Shown here in pieces: positions 26,474 through 36,996 of a stretch of DNA of 64,000 nt. The position numbers and the translations under genes are program-made. Origin of the DNA: Hypoxylon rubiginosum (Eukaryota > Ascomycota > Sordariomycetes > Xylariales > Hypoxylaceae); NCBI GenBank assembly GCA_902806565.1, contig CADCXA010000006.1, positions 1,302,001-1,366,000 of the forward strand, written 5' to 3'. Within the stretch, counting starts at the first letter, position 1; each line of letters begins with the position of its first letter. The notes under the pieces were generated by a model. That model was not told where the DNA came from. It saw only the letters and a list, made by a program, of their open reading frames with translations, and searched no databases.

Positions 26474-26914
26474 TTATGAGAGCAATGTGCTTGCTCTGGA
26501 ACGTGTTTTGAGCTCAAAGACGGGAAGGTCGAATGGGTCGAATGGTTGGCATACAACTCATACCAGTCAAGCTTCCCCGTTAAACGGTGTTGGACAATGG
26601 GGTGTCCCGGCTATGGCGTCGATTGGCTTAGGGGACTAGAGAGGGCTTGGTCAAGCGTCATAAACTAGCGACTAACTTGGACCCGTTGACATGTACGTGA
26701 GTATGCAACAATGAGAAACAGGAACTCCAGGTTAGAGCTCGAGCTTGTTCCTTGAATTAGAGATGTGAGTGTAGACGAAGACGTAGATGTGGCGGTGGAT
26801 GAAAGAAATTACGATGGGAATTCGGTGCTCCGTGAACATCTAATCACCTATTGTACTTGGAATACAAATGTACAAATGTATCGATAAAGAAATGAACTAC
26901 AGGTACTTCGTACT

Positions 26915-26979
26915 ACAGGTATTACAGGTACTACATGTACAGGTATTACAGGTACTACATGTACAGGTATTACAGGTAC
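26915..26979. repeat. 24-bp tandem repeat, 2.7 copies
   Basis: Unit ACAGGTATTACAGGTACTAC plus ATGT starts at 26915, 26939 and 26963, the third copy being truncated. The first two copies are identical, so the array is probably young. Related ACAGGTACT words lie immediately upstream. Confidence 0.9.
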
Positions 26980-27180
26980 CTAGGAGGTAGGTTTGGCTTC
27001 CCTGGGCTTCCCACCCCAGGTCCTGAAGCTTGCGCTAAATCGCTAGTCGTAAAAGGGGTTGCAATAATAAAGTAATATTTCAAAAAGGAGTATTTTAAAA
27101 TTGCGCAAATGCTACACCTGGGCACAATCCCCAGGTCTTTTTCTGCCGAGATTCTTATTCATGAGGACCCAAAATTCGAT

Positions 27181-27213
27181 AATTTCAAAAAATTTCAAAA
27201 AATTTCAAAAAAT
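27181..27213. repeat. AATTTCAAAA decamer tandem repeat
   Basis: Three perfect 10-bp copies plus AAT, inside an AT-rich segment beginning near 27055. The period matches one DNA helical turn, so phased A-tract bending is possible. Confidence 0.85.
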
Positions 27214-28120
27214 CGTCCGATCCTGTTCAAGGACCCTGGCGGTGGCGTCATGACTACTACCCGAGCTTAGACTCAGCCCAATTCAGCTAGCTCACAGGCT
27301 CGTTGCTAAAAGTGTGGCATGTGGCTGATGTCATTAAACGTTCAGACGTTGTGGCACCTTGAACTTCACAAGCCACGCCAGCTTGTCATCATCGATTTCC
27401 TGTAAGATGAGTACATGTATCATCGTACATGTCAAACACGGCGCGATATAATGAGGAGATTGTTATCGACTACAGGAATTTTCGTGTCACTTGATACTCA
27501 ATAACCATCCAATGACTGAACACTTTTATCGTCATAGGTCTTGTCTGTATATGTCTGTCTGTATATTGTCTTCTCTCAAGTGTAAAATCTAGAAGCTGCT
27601 CTAAACTCTATTCTAGATGCTAATGTTCTCTACACGGGATATAAAATACCAGAATGGAGCGAATGTCGTTTAGACAAATCTGCTCTTCTCTTCGTATCCT
27701 TCAAGTAACACTATTCTCATATGTTCCTAAATATGCCTCCCAATGTGTATCTTAAATCTCCATGTTGCCGAATCAACTACCTGGGAAGATAGGTAGGTAG
27801 GTAAAAATGGCCAATCTGTGGTGTCTGACCCTACAAGATCTCCAAAAGCCTGGCGCATCGAAATGCGGCCACGGCGCTTATTTACCCCTCAGCCTATTCC
27901 GTCACTGTAGGTCAGGTCCCTCCATGAGAGATCCAATAACATCAGGCGGTGGGCGAGGCATTTCTGCGTCTGGCTCGAGCCGCGACAATTCCAACTCTTA
28001 CAAGCCAAAAAGGGGTTATGTCGGTAGGTAGGTTATGTTTTATATGTTGGCTATTTCAACAGCAACAACAACAACAACTATCATCATCGATATCTTTGTT
28101 TCCGCTTCTTCCAACTCCTC

Positions 28121-29086
28121 TTACGTAAGCCGGACGGCCCGCTGCTGCCTCGTGTGCCTGCCGCAGCGGTGCGGGTGCCGCGGGGAGCTCCGGTAGCAGA
28201 AGGCCCTGGCCTTCTCCGGGGCCGCGGGGCCGAACCTCTGCGACACCTCGCAGTACTCGCGGCCCGCGCCGACCCACTCGCGGATGTGGTTGTGCAGCTC
28301 GCACCGCGCCGTCCGGCACTTGCGGCAGTACACCTGGCCCCGCGGCGTCAGCGTCGCGAGCGAGTTCTGCCGGCCCGCGCCGCTGCTCGCCACGAAGGGG
28401 CCCGAGTAGAAGGCGTTCCGCCACACCCACTCCATGTCGTTGGGCCCTTCTCGTCGGGCCGACAGCGGGACCTTGCCGTGCATCCGCTGGTGGATGGCGT
28501 AGAAGTGCGTGTTGGTCAGCCCCAGGCACGTGCTGTCGATGGGGTCCAGGAAGTCGAAGACGGCGTAGTGCAGCTCCGGCGGCATGTCTTCCAGCGTTAG
28601 GGCTACGCCCGGCTGGTGCGTGAAGGGGACCGGCTCGACGTCTGTCACCGAGTACGATCGCAGCGGCCCTGGCAGAACCGGGCGGTTGACCTGAAGAAGG
28701 TTCGCCCCTCGAGGCGACTGGGGAATCGGAGATGCGGTTTGCGGTTTCGTGACGTGAGGTTGATGCTCGAAGTACGAGTCCGACTCGGTTGCCGACTCTT
28801 TCGGTGTCGCTACCGGGGTAAGTAGGCGGCGTTGTCTCTCCAGAGCGATGGCAGCGTTGACCGCAGCTGGATAGTCAGCCGACGTAAAGGCACGTCGGGG
28901 ACCGCGAACAGCCTTCTTCGATCCTCCCTCCTTTGGGGATTCCGCTTGGTGTTGGAATGCCATCACCGACGACTCCGAAGCTGGACCGAGGTCCATGTTG
29001 TGAAATCTGCTTGATACCTCCATCATGTCAGGCGAGCCTGGCGACATCGCCTGTCCCAACGAAGGAGCTCTGAGAACTTCAACCAT
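28121..29086 (-). CDS. F-box domain protein
   Basis: Predicted 321 aa in a single exon. Residues about 170-205 (LEDMPPELHYAVFDFLDPID followed by STCLGLTNTHFYAIH) match the fungal F-box pattern of L-P-x-E-L, FxFLD, and the CLGLTNTxFY that follows in many ascomycete members. These proteins recruit substrates to SCF ubiquitin ligases through Skp1. Downstream is a Cys/His-rich segment, CRKCRTARCELHNHIREW, then a Cys in REYC and the pair FC and RC, which could bind zinc. The N-terminus is Ser/Pro-rich and disordered. Substrate unknown. The last third is much more GC-rich than the first two thirds, so I checked for a frameshift; the domain-bearing frame stays open to the stop. An overlapping minus-strand frame (28056-28529) is a compositional shadow. 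Confidence 0.76.
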   Translation of the reverse strand: MVEVLRAPSLGQAMSPGSPDMMEVSSRFHNMDLGPASESSVMAFQHQAESPKEGGSKKAVRGPRRAFTSADYPAAVNAAIALERQRRLLTPVATPKESATESDSYFEHQPHVTKPQTASPIPQSPRGANLLQVNRPVLPGPLRSYSVTDVEPVPFTHQPGVALTLEDMPPELHYAVFDFLDPIDSTCLGLTNTHFYAIHQRMHGKVPLSARREGPNDMEWVWRNAFYSGPFVASSGAGRQNSLATLTPRGQVYCRKCRTARCELHNHIREWVGAGREYCEVSQRFGPAAPEKARAFCYRSSPRHPHRCGRHTRQQRAVRLT

Positions 29087-32000
29087 GCTGGCGGTTGGTT
29101 CGGTGGGTGATTTCGAATGCGGAATCCTGCGAACGGGATTTTAAACCAGTTGACAGTGAATTCTGGAACTGGTTTCTGATAGAAAAATAGTTTCCAAGTT
29201 ATAAAAGACCGATAAGCTCCGAGACTAAGTGAAGTAAGGCGCCTCGGTTCGTGAGTGGATACGATGTGGTTTGCGAAAATGTGTGTGCGGTGACGATAGT
29301 TTCGAACCGTTGGCCTTAGTCAGTAACAGCCGAGGCTAGCGTTTAGGTAAATGTGTTTTCTAGTGTGGTCTGGAGAGCCCGGTTTGTGGGGGGGGCTTTA
29401 CAGTGTCGTGTATGGATTAGAAGTCTTTCGATAGTCTGTTGATGAGTCGTGACTCTCGTTGGAGCCTCGACCTACGAGGAGGGGACTAGAGGGGTTATTA
29501 AATCCGCCATCAAGAACAGCGGCCAGGACCCCCAGGGGTCAGCTACTTGTCTACGTAACTAGCCACACTATGCTACGATATGTACTTTGGTGGATATTTG
29601 CTCCACTTCTGGCAACTTGGCGAGGCGCCGTGGAAGAGGTCTGGAGATCTATCGTGACAAATGGGGAGAGGTGGAGTGGTGTGACCCGCAACCCTCGTCG
29701 CCCCCGACCGGAAAAGCCAGGCAGCCCAGGGCAAGGCACGGGAGAAAATCCTTTAGCAAACCGGGCTAGGCCAGAGAGATGTTTCCGTCTACGAGTTGAC
29801 GTGTACTAACCACTTCGGGCGGAGTTCCAGAAGAATGGCTAAATCCGAAAGGGATATTGCACGCTTGGGCAGTTCAGAGCCTTGTCAGGGCTGTCAGGGG
29901 AATTTCTTTCAGACCCGATGACTTGCGGCACGTATCTTCACTGGCAGCGCCGGAGATGCCGGTCAGTTCTTCTGTGCGACAACGGACAGATATCTAAGAT
30001 CATCTCCAATATCTGACTAACGAGCGACAGTGAAGTCCAGCAGGCGTACAGTAATACGTCGGAAAAATGTAAGCCGCTTGCTTCAGAGTGAGTCCTGGAG
30101 GTTGTAGTATATCCACAGGTACAAAGCCAGCTGTAGTCAGGATCTACTTTACTACTGTATGTATGTACAACTGGCTGCCAAGATCGACTTCTCTCAAACA
30201 CTTTGCTGCACGTCTTTGTGTATCATCCGCTTCCTTACAATACTACCGTTAATGAGCGGTCAAACAATGACCCAACATGGTTGCTACCTGTCAACATAAA
30301 TTGCAACTCTGAACTGTCTGAATGGTCATGGACCCGGAAGCAAGCGGTCGACTCGGCGAGCTGCCCAGCCTGTCGGTACTCGACAGAGCAGCGATATGCA
30401 AAATCAGCCTGTGCTCCCTTTTCCAAATGCCATGAAAGGGGCTTCGGGAATCGGCATTGCCAGAACCGTGTACGGTCGGGACGAATTGGAAGAATCTCCA
30501 AGTGAGGATGGGAATCTGAAGGTGTGGGATCTTGCAAAAAGAGGAGAACCTGGCTCATTTCCAGCCAATGAGGGCCTGTTCGACGATGTCATGCAAGGGC
30601 TCCCAGTGAGATCTGTCTCGCGAACACTTGTTTTCAGCGTTGATCCCTCTCTTCTAGTACGTTCTGGGCTGCACCAACGATATCTTGGCGCCCAGGCGCC
30701 CTATCCGCGCTTTTAGATCGTCTTGATTCTATCCACAGCAATGGGGCGCTGACGTCTCGTTACCGATAATGGAGCCACCTCCTACATACATAGTAGGTAC
30801 CGCGCAGCCGTGATTTCGCGAACCCTGTCTACATCTGTGGCAAAGATGTGAAGTCACCGGCTAGCTAATAAAGGCAAACCGATATCGCCGTTACAGAGAC
30901 ATTGTGACTTATTCTCATCACTTGGTGCTAATAAGAGGTATACATACCTACGTACTGACCTACGTACTTAGGAACATACATACCTGAGGTACTGACTCCT
31001 GAGAAACACATTCAACTTATGGTAGGTGGTCATTATGGATGCTCAAGTCCGTGTAGCCGTCAAATAGAAATCCATTGGCTCGGATATTTAGTCTCGTGTC
31101 AAGCGGAGAGAACGGTTTGCTCCGGTGATACCCTCCCCGATGCGCGCTTCTACGCGGCAGCGGCTCTTTCGCTGAGCTCCGAACCGCGAACTGGATGGCC
31201 TGTCTGTTCCCTGACGCAAGAACACTTGGCTTTTCCACAAGAAATCTGGATCGAGCCGACAGCTAGGCTAGCCCGTTTCTCGTCTATGCAATGCGACACC
31301 ATATAGGGCTGCTTCGTATTGATCGCGTGGTGTGGCGATAAGTTAATAGATAGATAATAGATAAAATGGCCTTGATGCCCCAGTCAGCTGAATATCATCC
31401 GACTTCTACCCAACGCCCGGGGCGGACCACCGCCGATGATAAACGCGGGGTGTACTATTCTAAGCTTAGAATACCCCTTTTCAAGCTTCCCCAGATAATT
31501 GAGGTAAGTTGCGGTCTCTCGTCAGACGGGTATAGTAGTAGACAGTTGGTCTGGCATCTTGATGGGTGTGGACGGCTGCCGGATAAATCACAGGGCCACT
31601 CATACCGCCGAAGCCTATAGAATGGATGCATCTCAATCACCCGCCGACACACATTCATTGTCGGACCATACTCTCCTGGTCTTAGGCTACGTCAAGAAAT
31701 TGTAAAAATTCAAGTTTTGTGTTACTTTAGGCGTGTCGACATCGCATATAAATGGTGACTAGAATACACTACATATGTACCCAGGTATATATTCTTAATC
31801 AGAACGGCACAAACATAATAATCTCGCTGGCGCGCAAGCCAAGCTGTCTATTACACATGACCATGTAAAAGGATACCTTACTGGGAAGGCGTAACGTTTA
31901 TTAACGCATAGATGCAAAATCGGTTAGGATATAGTCCAGACTTTCAAACCCCCTATTTTGCATGTATCTAGATGAGTGGTACTTTATAGTCTAGTAAAGG

Positions 32001-33591
32001 GTCGAAGCTTATCATGAGTAAATAACTTGCCATCAGGCAACTACCCAGTGTAGGCTTACAACGTGTGTGTAATAACCATTACGACTATGGTCCTATAGTA
32101 AAGTAGGTAGATACCTGGCTAACGACCCTTGATGTAAGAGCCATATATCGTTAGCTAAACCATTAACTTCAATGCTGCTTTCGCTACCTAAGTGTTACCA
32201 TGTCTACCATCTAAGGTCAAGTCAGTTAGGATACTCTACGTTTAGGTCTACCTTTATCCGACTGAAGTGAGCCCCGTCTCATTAAGTCAATGATGTTGAA
32301 TGTCATAACCTTCCCCCCCTCTCCTTTCGTGGTGATAGAATCTCTCCAACTCTTTCAACTTAGCTCCTAAACGAAGTATTGTGTGTTCAGAGTCGAGAAG
32401 TTCAGAGAGAAGTGGCGGCAGCGTGACTTCTGAGGAGACAGGCATGTTATATAAGAAGCAGAGCCAAACTAAATAATGCAGTGATAAACTGAACCCTATA
32501 AGTTAGGTACCTACCTAGGTATGGATGGATGCACCGGGTTACTCTCAAGCACCGCACCTAGGCTATATAGCTATCGTCGATTGTCTAGCTTGAGTATATA
32601 CTTAATTGACTAGTCGCCTGTTGCCAAATACGCAACACCAATTCAGCATGGACTAAATACTAATGACCGAAATGTTTTGAGATACATGGACGGGTTTACG
32701 TCTTCAGGGCTAGTCGATGTTACGCTGATATACCTATTAGCCCCTTTATAATATCTCCAGGAGGGAATTGTCACTTAATAGAATCTATCATTTAAACATC
32801 ACTCACCACTTAACCGTTGATAACTAATCTTAATAAGAGGTCCCCTGGAGTGATGCTAAGAGCAGGTGCGAATTACGAATTGCATGATTCGTTCTGATAT
32901 ATAGACCAACTATTATTCCTACGTACCTAAACATGGTAATTACACCAGTCTCAACAGCGTCTAAGACGCATTGTAACTAATCGTTCTTTCATTTATACCT
33001 GTCCGTATGGTTCACGGTATACCGAAAACAAGTTGTGAGGCGACCCAGCTTCGATACGCAGGTTGTATCTCGCTTCTCTCAGCGAAAGTAGTTGGGTTCA
33101 AATACACCAAACGAATAGGTTAAGGCCGATCATACCTCAAAGGCGGCTCGAGTATCTACTATTAGGTTATGTAGTGATAGTTCAAATGAATGAAATTTGA
33201 TAACCCTAGGCCTTTGTCATTCATGTAGAATGGCCATATTTGGGTAGAACCTGACCGGGGAAATCATCAATACGGTAAAGGTAACGAGCCAAAGTCGAAA
33301 GAGATACATTCACTATCTAGGTAAATATGCAAGTAAGCTAGTATCATAAGCTATCGTATTACCTATGTCCAAAGTAAACTAAATTAATAGCATCCGCAGC
33401 CGCCACTGGTAGGTGGTAGGTAGTAGGTAGCAGCGCCAGAATACAGGTTAGCAGTATCATGCTTCAAGAGTTAAATATGAGGTAGAGAAGCATTCGATTT
33501 TTTGTTGTTTCTCTCTTTTCCCCTCCTTTTCTCGCGCAACATATACAAACTGTTGGTACAAGGGTTTTTGCCTGCCGAATTTTGTACTTTT
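29087..33591. other. 4.5-kb gene-poor, partly TA-rich stretch
   Basis: No domain-bearing frame found. The F-box promoter occupies the left. Open frames at 29459-29809 and 30396-30716 (plus) are the best looking but unrecognised. From about 31300 to 33450 the DNA becomes TA-rich with dense stops in all frames (CTA, TAG, ATA words), compatible with old RIP-like decay or simply neutral drift. TAGGTA words occur at 30795, 32105, 32505-32520 and 33411-33431. Confidence 0.45.
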
Positions 33592-34315
33592 TTATAAACC
33601 GATCCAGATGACGCTGATGACGATGTCCATGCCCTTGCTCTCGCCGCCGTCGTATTTGAAGCTCCACATACCGTCCGTCTTCTCGCTCCAGAAGGCCTGG
33701 GTCGCCGAGTGCATGCCCCGCCGGCCGACGTGTGGCTTTCCATCCGTGGCGGTCGCGTTGCTGACGTCGCCGCCGTCGCTGGTGCTGATGCTCGGGTTGT
33801 CGGACTTGGCCTCGCTTCCCCCTTTGGGCTTGTTGAGGGCCGAGGTCGGGACGAGGTGTTGTATGATGGTGCTGTTGACGACGAATTTATGGGCCGGAGC
33901 TTGGGAGCCGGAGGGTGTCGCCTCGGATATAAGAGCTCTTAACACTGAGTTCTGGAGCAAATGGTTTGTACGTTAGTCGAGACTCCTTAGATGTAGAATG
34001 GACAAGGGGACGACACGTACAATGATAGCCGCATTCCAACCTTCGACTTTCGGATGCTCGTAGAATTCTGCGCTGCCGATGGCGCTTTGGCAAGCCTATG
34101 TTTGTTTCGGACTTAGCTGGACGGGTTCCTGTACTTCGATGCCTCCTGTAGAAGGGGGCGAGGCGAACCTACGTCCATGGCAATCTGCTTTAGTCTGGTA
34201 GTGCTAATCGGCTAAAGACGACTCTCGTAAGCTTTCCTGTCAACAAGGGGTAGGGCGACCGGAGGCGGCAATGACTGCGAGATTGACGTACGGCATTGCT
34301 TTGCGGGGCGGCCAT
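33592..34315 (-). CDS. Tctex-1 family dynein light chain
   Basis: Predicted 165 aa, cytoplasmic dynein light chain of the Tctex-1 (DYNLT) family. Exons are 34292-34315 (24 nt), 34173-34211 (39 nt), 34021-34095 (75 nt) and 33592-33951, all phase 0. The joined N-terminus reads MAAPQSNA|PISTTRLKQIAMD|ACQSAIGSAEFYEH, and then EGWNAAII|NSVLRALISEA, which fits fungal Tctex-1 proteins. The C-terminal beta strands include TDGMWSFKYDGG and MDIVISVIWIGL, the family's typical ending. An insert rich in Ser, Asp and Gly separates the middle strands and makes the protein longer than the roughly 113-residue animal form. The first two tiny exons were set by homology pattern and splice sites, so they are less sure than the last two. 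Divergent from VTC1, sharing a 1.1-kb upstream region. Confidence 0.87.
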
Positions 34316-35396
34316 TTTGGATGGTGAAAGCGTCGGCTTTATTGACGTCGAAGATTCCGAAAGAACGGGTTAAGTACGATGAAATGGGGAGTTGGTAGAT
34401 TTGTAGAGCGTATCACGGGGATTCTTTTCGGTGGACTACGTCAACGAGTGTGGGCAATGGGTAAGGTGAATTAAATTGGCGTCGGACGGGACTATGGCAG
34501 CCTTGTGAGACGTTTCTTTCAGCCTTCTCTCTGACGTTGTAAATAAATATTATGGTTAGGTCGGGTATGGTATGGTAGCAGTAGGAATAAAGAATTCCGA
34601 TAAATTTCGTCTGGCTCGTTTGGGTATGGACCGTTTTGGACCCCGTATGATCCAGTTGTGTAACCCTGGCTTCCTGCAGTCTGCGGTCTGCAGGTGCCCG
34701 AATCTTGGTAGCTCGAACCGGGTTAAAGTGTATGCGAACTGCGAACTGCGAACTGCGAGCTTACCTAAGCCTTGAAACGACAGGACCTCCCGTCAGATTG
34801 AGATCTCTCCCGCGCGGGGCAATTGAGCACGTGCAGCATCCTTTTTCGTCTTGACACTGGCCGACTGCCCATTGACTGGCCGACTGGCTGACTAGATACC
34901 CGCGTCGGATGCATTCATCCCAGCATCCCCGTCCTGTTCATTAGCATCCCCTGTTGATAGCTTCGACTAACCACTGAGAATAGCGAAATAGCCCACGTGC
35001 ATCGTCTTTCTGCAGCTGGAGCTTTCTACTAACCGTGTTTAGATGATTTTCATCTTTACTATCGAGCTTTCAACTTCACTATCAACATCATAACTACCAT
35101 TTTTTCTTCTTATCCTATAATATTTTTCGCTTCTTGTTTCCGTGTGGTCCTCCACCGGTTTATACCTCAATTCGTCCTCTTGGCTGTCGTCCGTTTCGCC
35201 GGTGCTAGTGGCTGGTCTAGCTGGTCTAATCTAAGTTTTTTTTTTTTTTTCATCTTTTCACAATCCAATCATAACAACACAAAGCTCGTCGGCTACCGAT
35301 ATACGACGCAAGTCAGAATACATCTTTACTGGCTATTCGAGCCAAAATTTCCGAACCATACTCAATTGATTACCACTCTGTCGTAAACCACTCGAG
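34316..35396. promoter_or_regulatory. Divergent promoter region of Tctex-1 and VTC1
   Basis: Two CACGTG E-boxes at 34828-34833 and 34994-34999 lie about 570 and 400 bp upstream of the VTC1 start. They match the core bound by Pho4 in yeast and NUC-1 in Neurospora, regulators of phosphate-responsive genes. A T14 run (about 35236-35249) lies in the probable leader. An 80-codon open frame (35144-35386) stops 10 bp before the VTC1 ATG and may be chance or a uORF. Confidence 0.5.
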
Positions 35397-35861
35397 ATGT
35401 CTAGCCAACCTCTTCTGCAGACAGCCCCAGGTAAACAAATTCTTCTATCCTTAAAGGTAGCGTCTAATGTTGTGGACTGACAAACCTGGACACATCTAGG
35501 CAAGCGGATCGCTCTACCTACTCGAGTCGAACCTAAAGTCTTCTTCGCCAACGAGCGCACATTTCTATCATGGCTAAACTTCACCGTCATACTGGGCGCT
35601 CTCGCTATCGGCATGCTGAACTTTGGTGACCGCCCCGCCTTCATCTCGGCTTTTCTGTTTACCGGAGTAGCCATGCTCACAATGATATACGCCTTATTCA
35701 CTTATCACTGGCGAGCCAAGTCGATACGAGTGAGAGGGCAGGCCGGTTTCGATGACCGTTTCGGACCTACTGTCCTGGCTATTATTCTGCTGTTGGCTGT
35801 CATTGTCAACTTCGTTCTGCGAATAACGTACTCGAACGGAGAGGGCGGCCAGAAACACTAA
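35397..35861 (+). CDS. VTC1: Vacuolar transporter chaperone 1 (VTC complex subunit)
   Basis: Predicted 131-aa integral membrane subunit of the VTC complex, which makes polyphosphate from ATP and moves it into the vacuole. Exons are 35397-35430 and 35500-35861, joined G|GC (Gly). The small SPX-less form is typical of Vtc1: short N-terminus [18 protein letters not shown], the conserved [18 protein letters not shown], then three hydrophobic segments (about 43-60, 69-88 and 106-124). Between helices 2 and 3 is [22 protein letters not shown]. Arg and Lys residues near the membrane are those expected to line the polyphosphate path; that assignment is from family knowledge. Length matches the yeast protein (129 aa). 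Two upstream CACGTG boxes suggest phosphate control. Confidence 0.96.
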
Positions 35862-36336
35862 GACTGGACATAAGTTGTAGTCCGGAATACCGCTGGAAAT
35901 ATATCTTTTGGAATCTATAGAAGGACGAAACCTGGAGCAGTAGGCTAGTTCATCTGCTCAGACCAAGGACCTCACGACTTACGCAGCTACCCGAGCTCTG
36001 TTATGCCAACTACTTACCTAATGATGGTATTCGAAGAATCCCGATGATAATTGAGAAGAGGCGAGGGCGATGTACACCAAACGGTATTTATCATGGCATA
36101 TGTTCTATATCAACAGCATATCTTGCGGAGTTTGTGTAGGGTATCATTGTGGAATTGACTTTTACCTATATGCATTACCTCATTGCATCCAAGAGCACTT
36201 TCGTGTCGCGTTTCGTAGTGTGATAGCTCACCAAACAATACAACCTCTCCTTCTGGCCTTCGTGAAATCCGAATCTCTTTGCTTCAACGCAGCTGTGGCT
36301 CTGCCCCATTCTTCTGGTTAATGTCGTTTAATATGT
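35862..36336. other. Convergent spacer between VTC1 and the Alba-like gene
   Basis: Presumed 3' UTRs of two convergent genes. An 83-codon open frame (36070-36321) has no recognisable feature. Confidence 0.45.
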
Positions 36337-36996
36337 CTATGCTGGATTGGCGTTCGTCTGCTCTCCATAGCGCTTTTTCAGTTCCTCGATGGAAGCTCGG
36401 GATAAGAACAGGCTCATGATAGGTACTCCTCTCAGTCGAGGCTGGCTCTCGATAGCTCTTTCGAATGGCGTCTTCATGGTTTCAAAACCGGCGTCGTCCT
36501 CTCCGTCGCCTAGCCTCGTCTCCTCAATGGTAGTATTGCCATCATCTCTGGGTATTTCCTTAAGCTCCTCGCCCAGCGAAATATACTGAAACCAGTTGCG
36601 CCCGTCGTCTTTGCCCTTTGCCAGCTCGCGCTTCGCAATCTCGGCTATCGAGATAAGTTTACCCGCTTCGGAAGCTTTGGCGCGTAGGACCGCTACTCGT
36701 GCTTTCTGCGCTATCGAGGTGGCATCGCTGTTCGGTGGCGCGGAGAGGTATTGGAGGATAGAAGTAACTTTCTTCTGGATCTTGGATGACGAAATCACCG
36801 ATTGTACCTGGACTTCGTACTTAGACTCGACGGCCTGGAGTACTTTGATGTCCTCTGCCGATGACACATTGAGACTGGTTTCGAGCCGAGCTCGTTTGTT
36901 GGAAGAGAAGGGAATGGGGACGGTGTCGGCGCGCTTCCGCTTTGTGGGCGAGTCACTGCTTTGATTGTCCTTTCGGGGACTTTCTAGAGCGGTCAT
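36337..36996 (-). CDS. Alba-like DNA/RNA-binding domain protein
   Basis: Predicted 219 aa, single exon. Residues about 55-150 look like the Alba fold: a first strand and helix in VQVQSVISSSKIQKKVTSIL, a middle strand in ARVAVLRAKASEAGKLISIA followed by EIAKREL, then WFQYISLGEEL. Alba-family proteins bind DNA or RNA, for example RNase P/MRP subunits Rpp20/Rpp25 and Pop6/Pop7; which of these, if any, applies is not clear. The N-terminus carries basic motifs (PTKRKRAD, NKRARLE) consistent with nuclear entry. The C-terminus has a conserved-looking tail (FERAIESQPRLRGVPIMSLF followed by LSRASIEELKKRYG), likely helical. No intron is needed. Family call is from pattern recognition, moderately sure. 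Confidence 0.74.
   Translation of the reverse strand: MTALESPRKDNQSSDSPTKRKRADTVPIPFSSNKRARLETSLNVSSAEDIKVLQAVESKYEVQVQSVISSSKIQKKVTSILQYLSAPPNSDATSIAQKARVAVLRAKASEAGKLISIAEIAKRELAKGKDDGRNWFQYISLGEELKEIPRDDGNTTIEETRLGDGEDDAGFETMKTPFERAIESQPRLRGVPIMSLFLSRASIEELKKRYGEQTNANPA

Noticed and set aside
28056..28529. 157-codon minus-strand frame over the F-box gene end, ending in a Cys run
   Set aside because: The Cys run is the (AAC)n repeat read in another frame; the F-box frame is better supported.
33040..33110. Possible tRNA on the plus strand (GGGTTCAAATACACC)
   Set aside because: Only a mismatched B box; no A box and no T-stem pairing.
35144..35386. 80-codon frame just upstream of VTC1
   Set aside because: Contains a Phe run from the T14 tract and no domain; kept only as a possible uORF.
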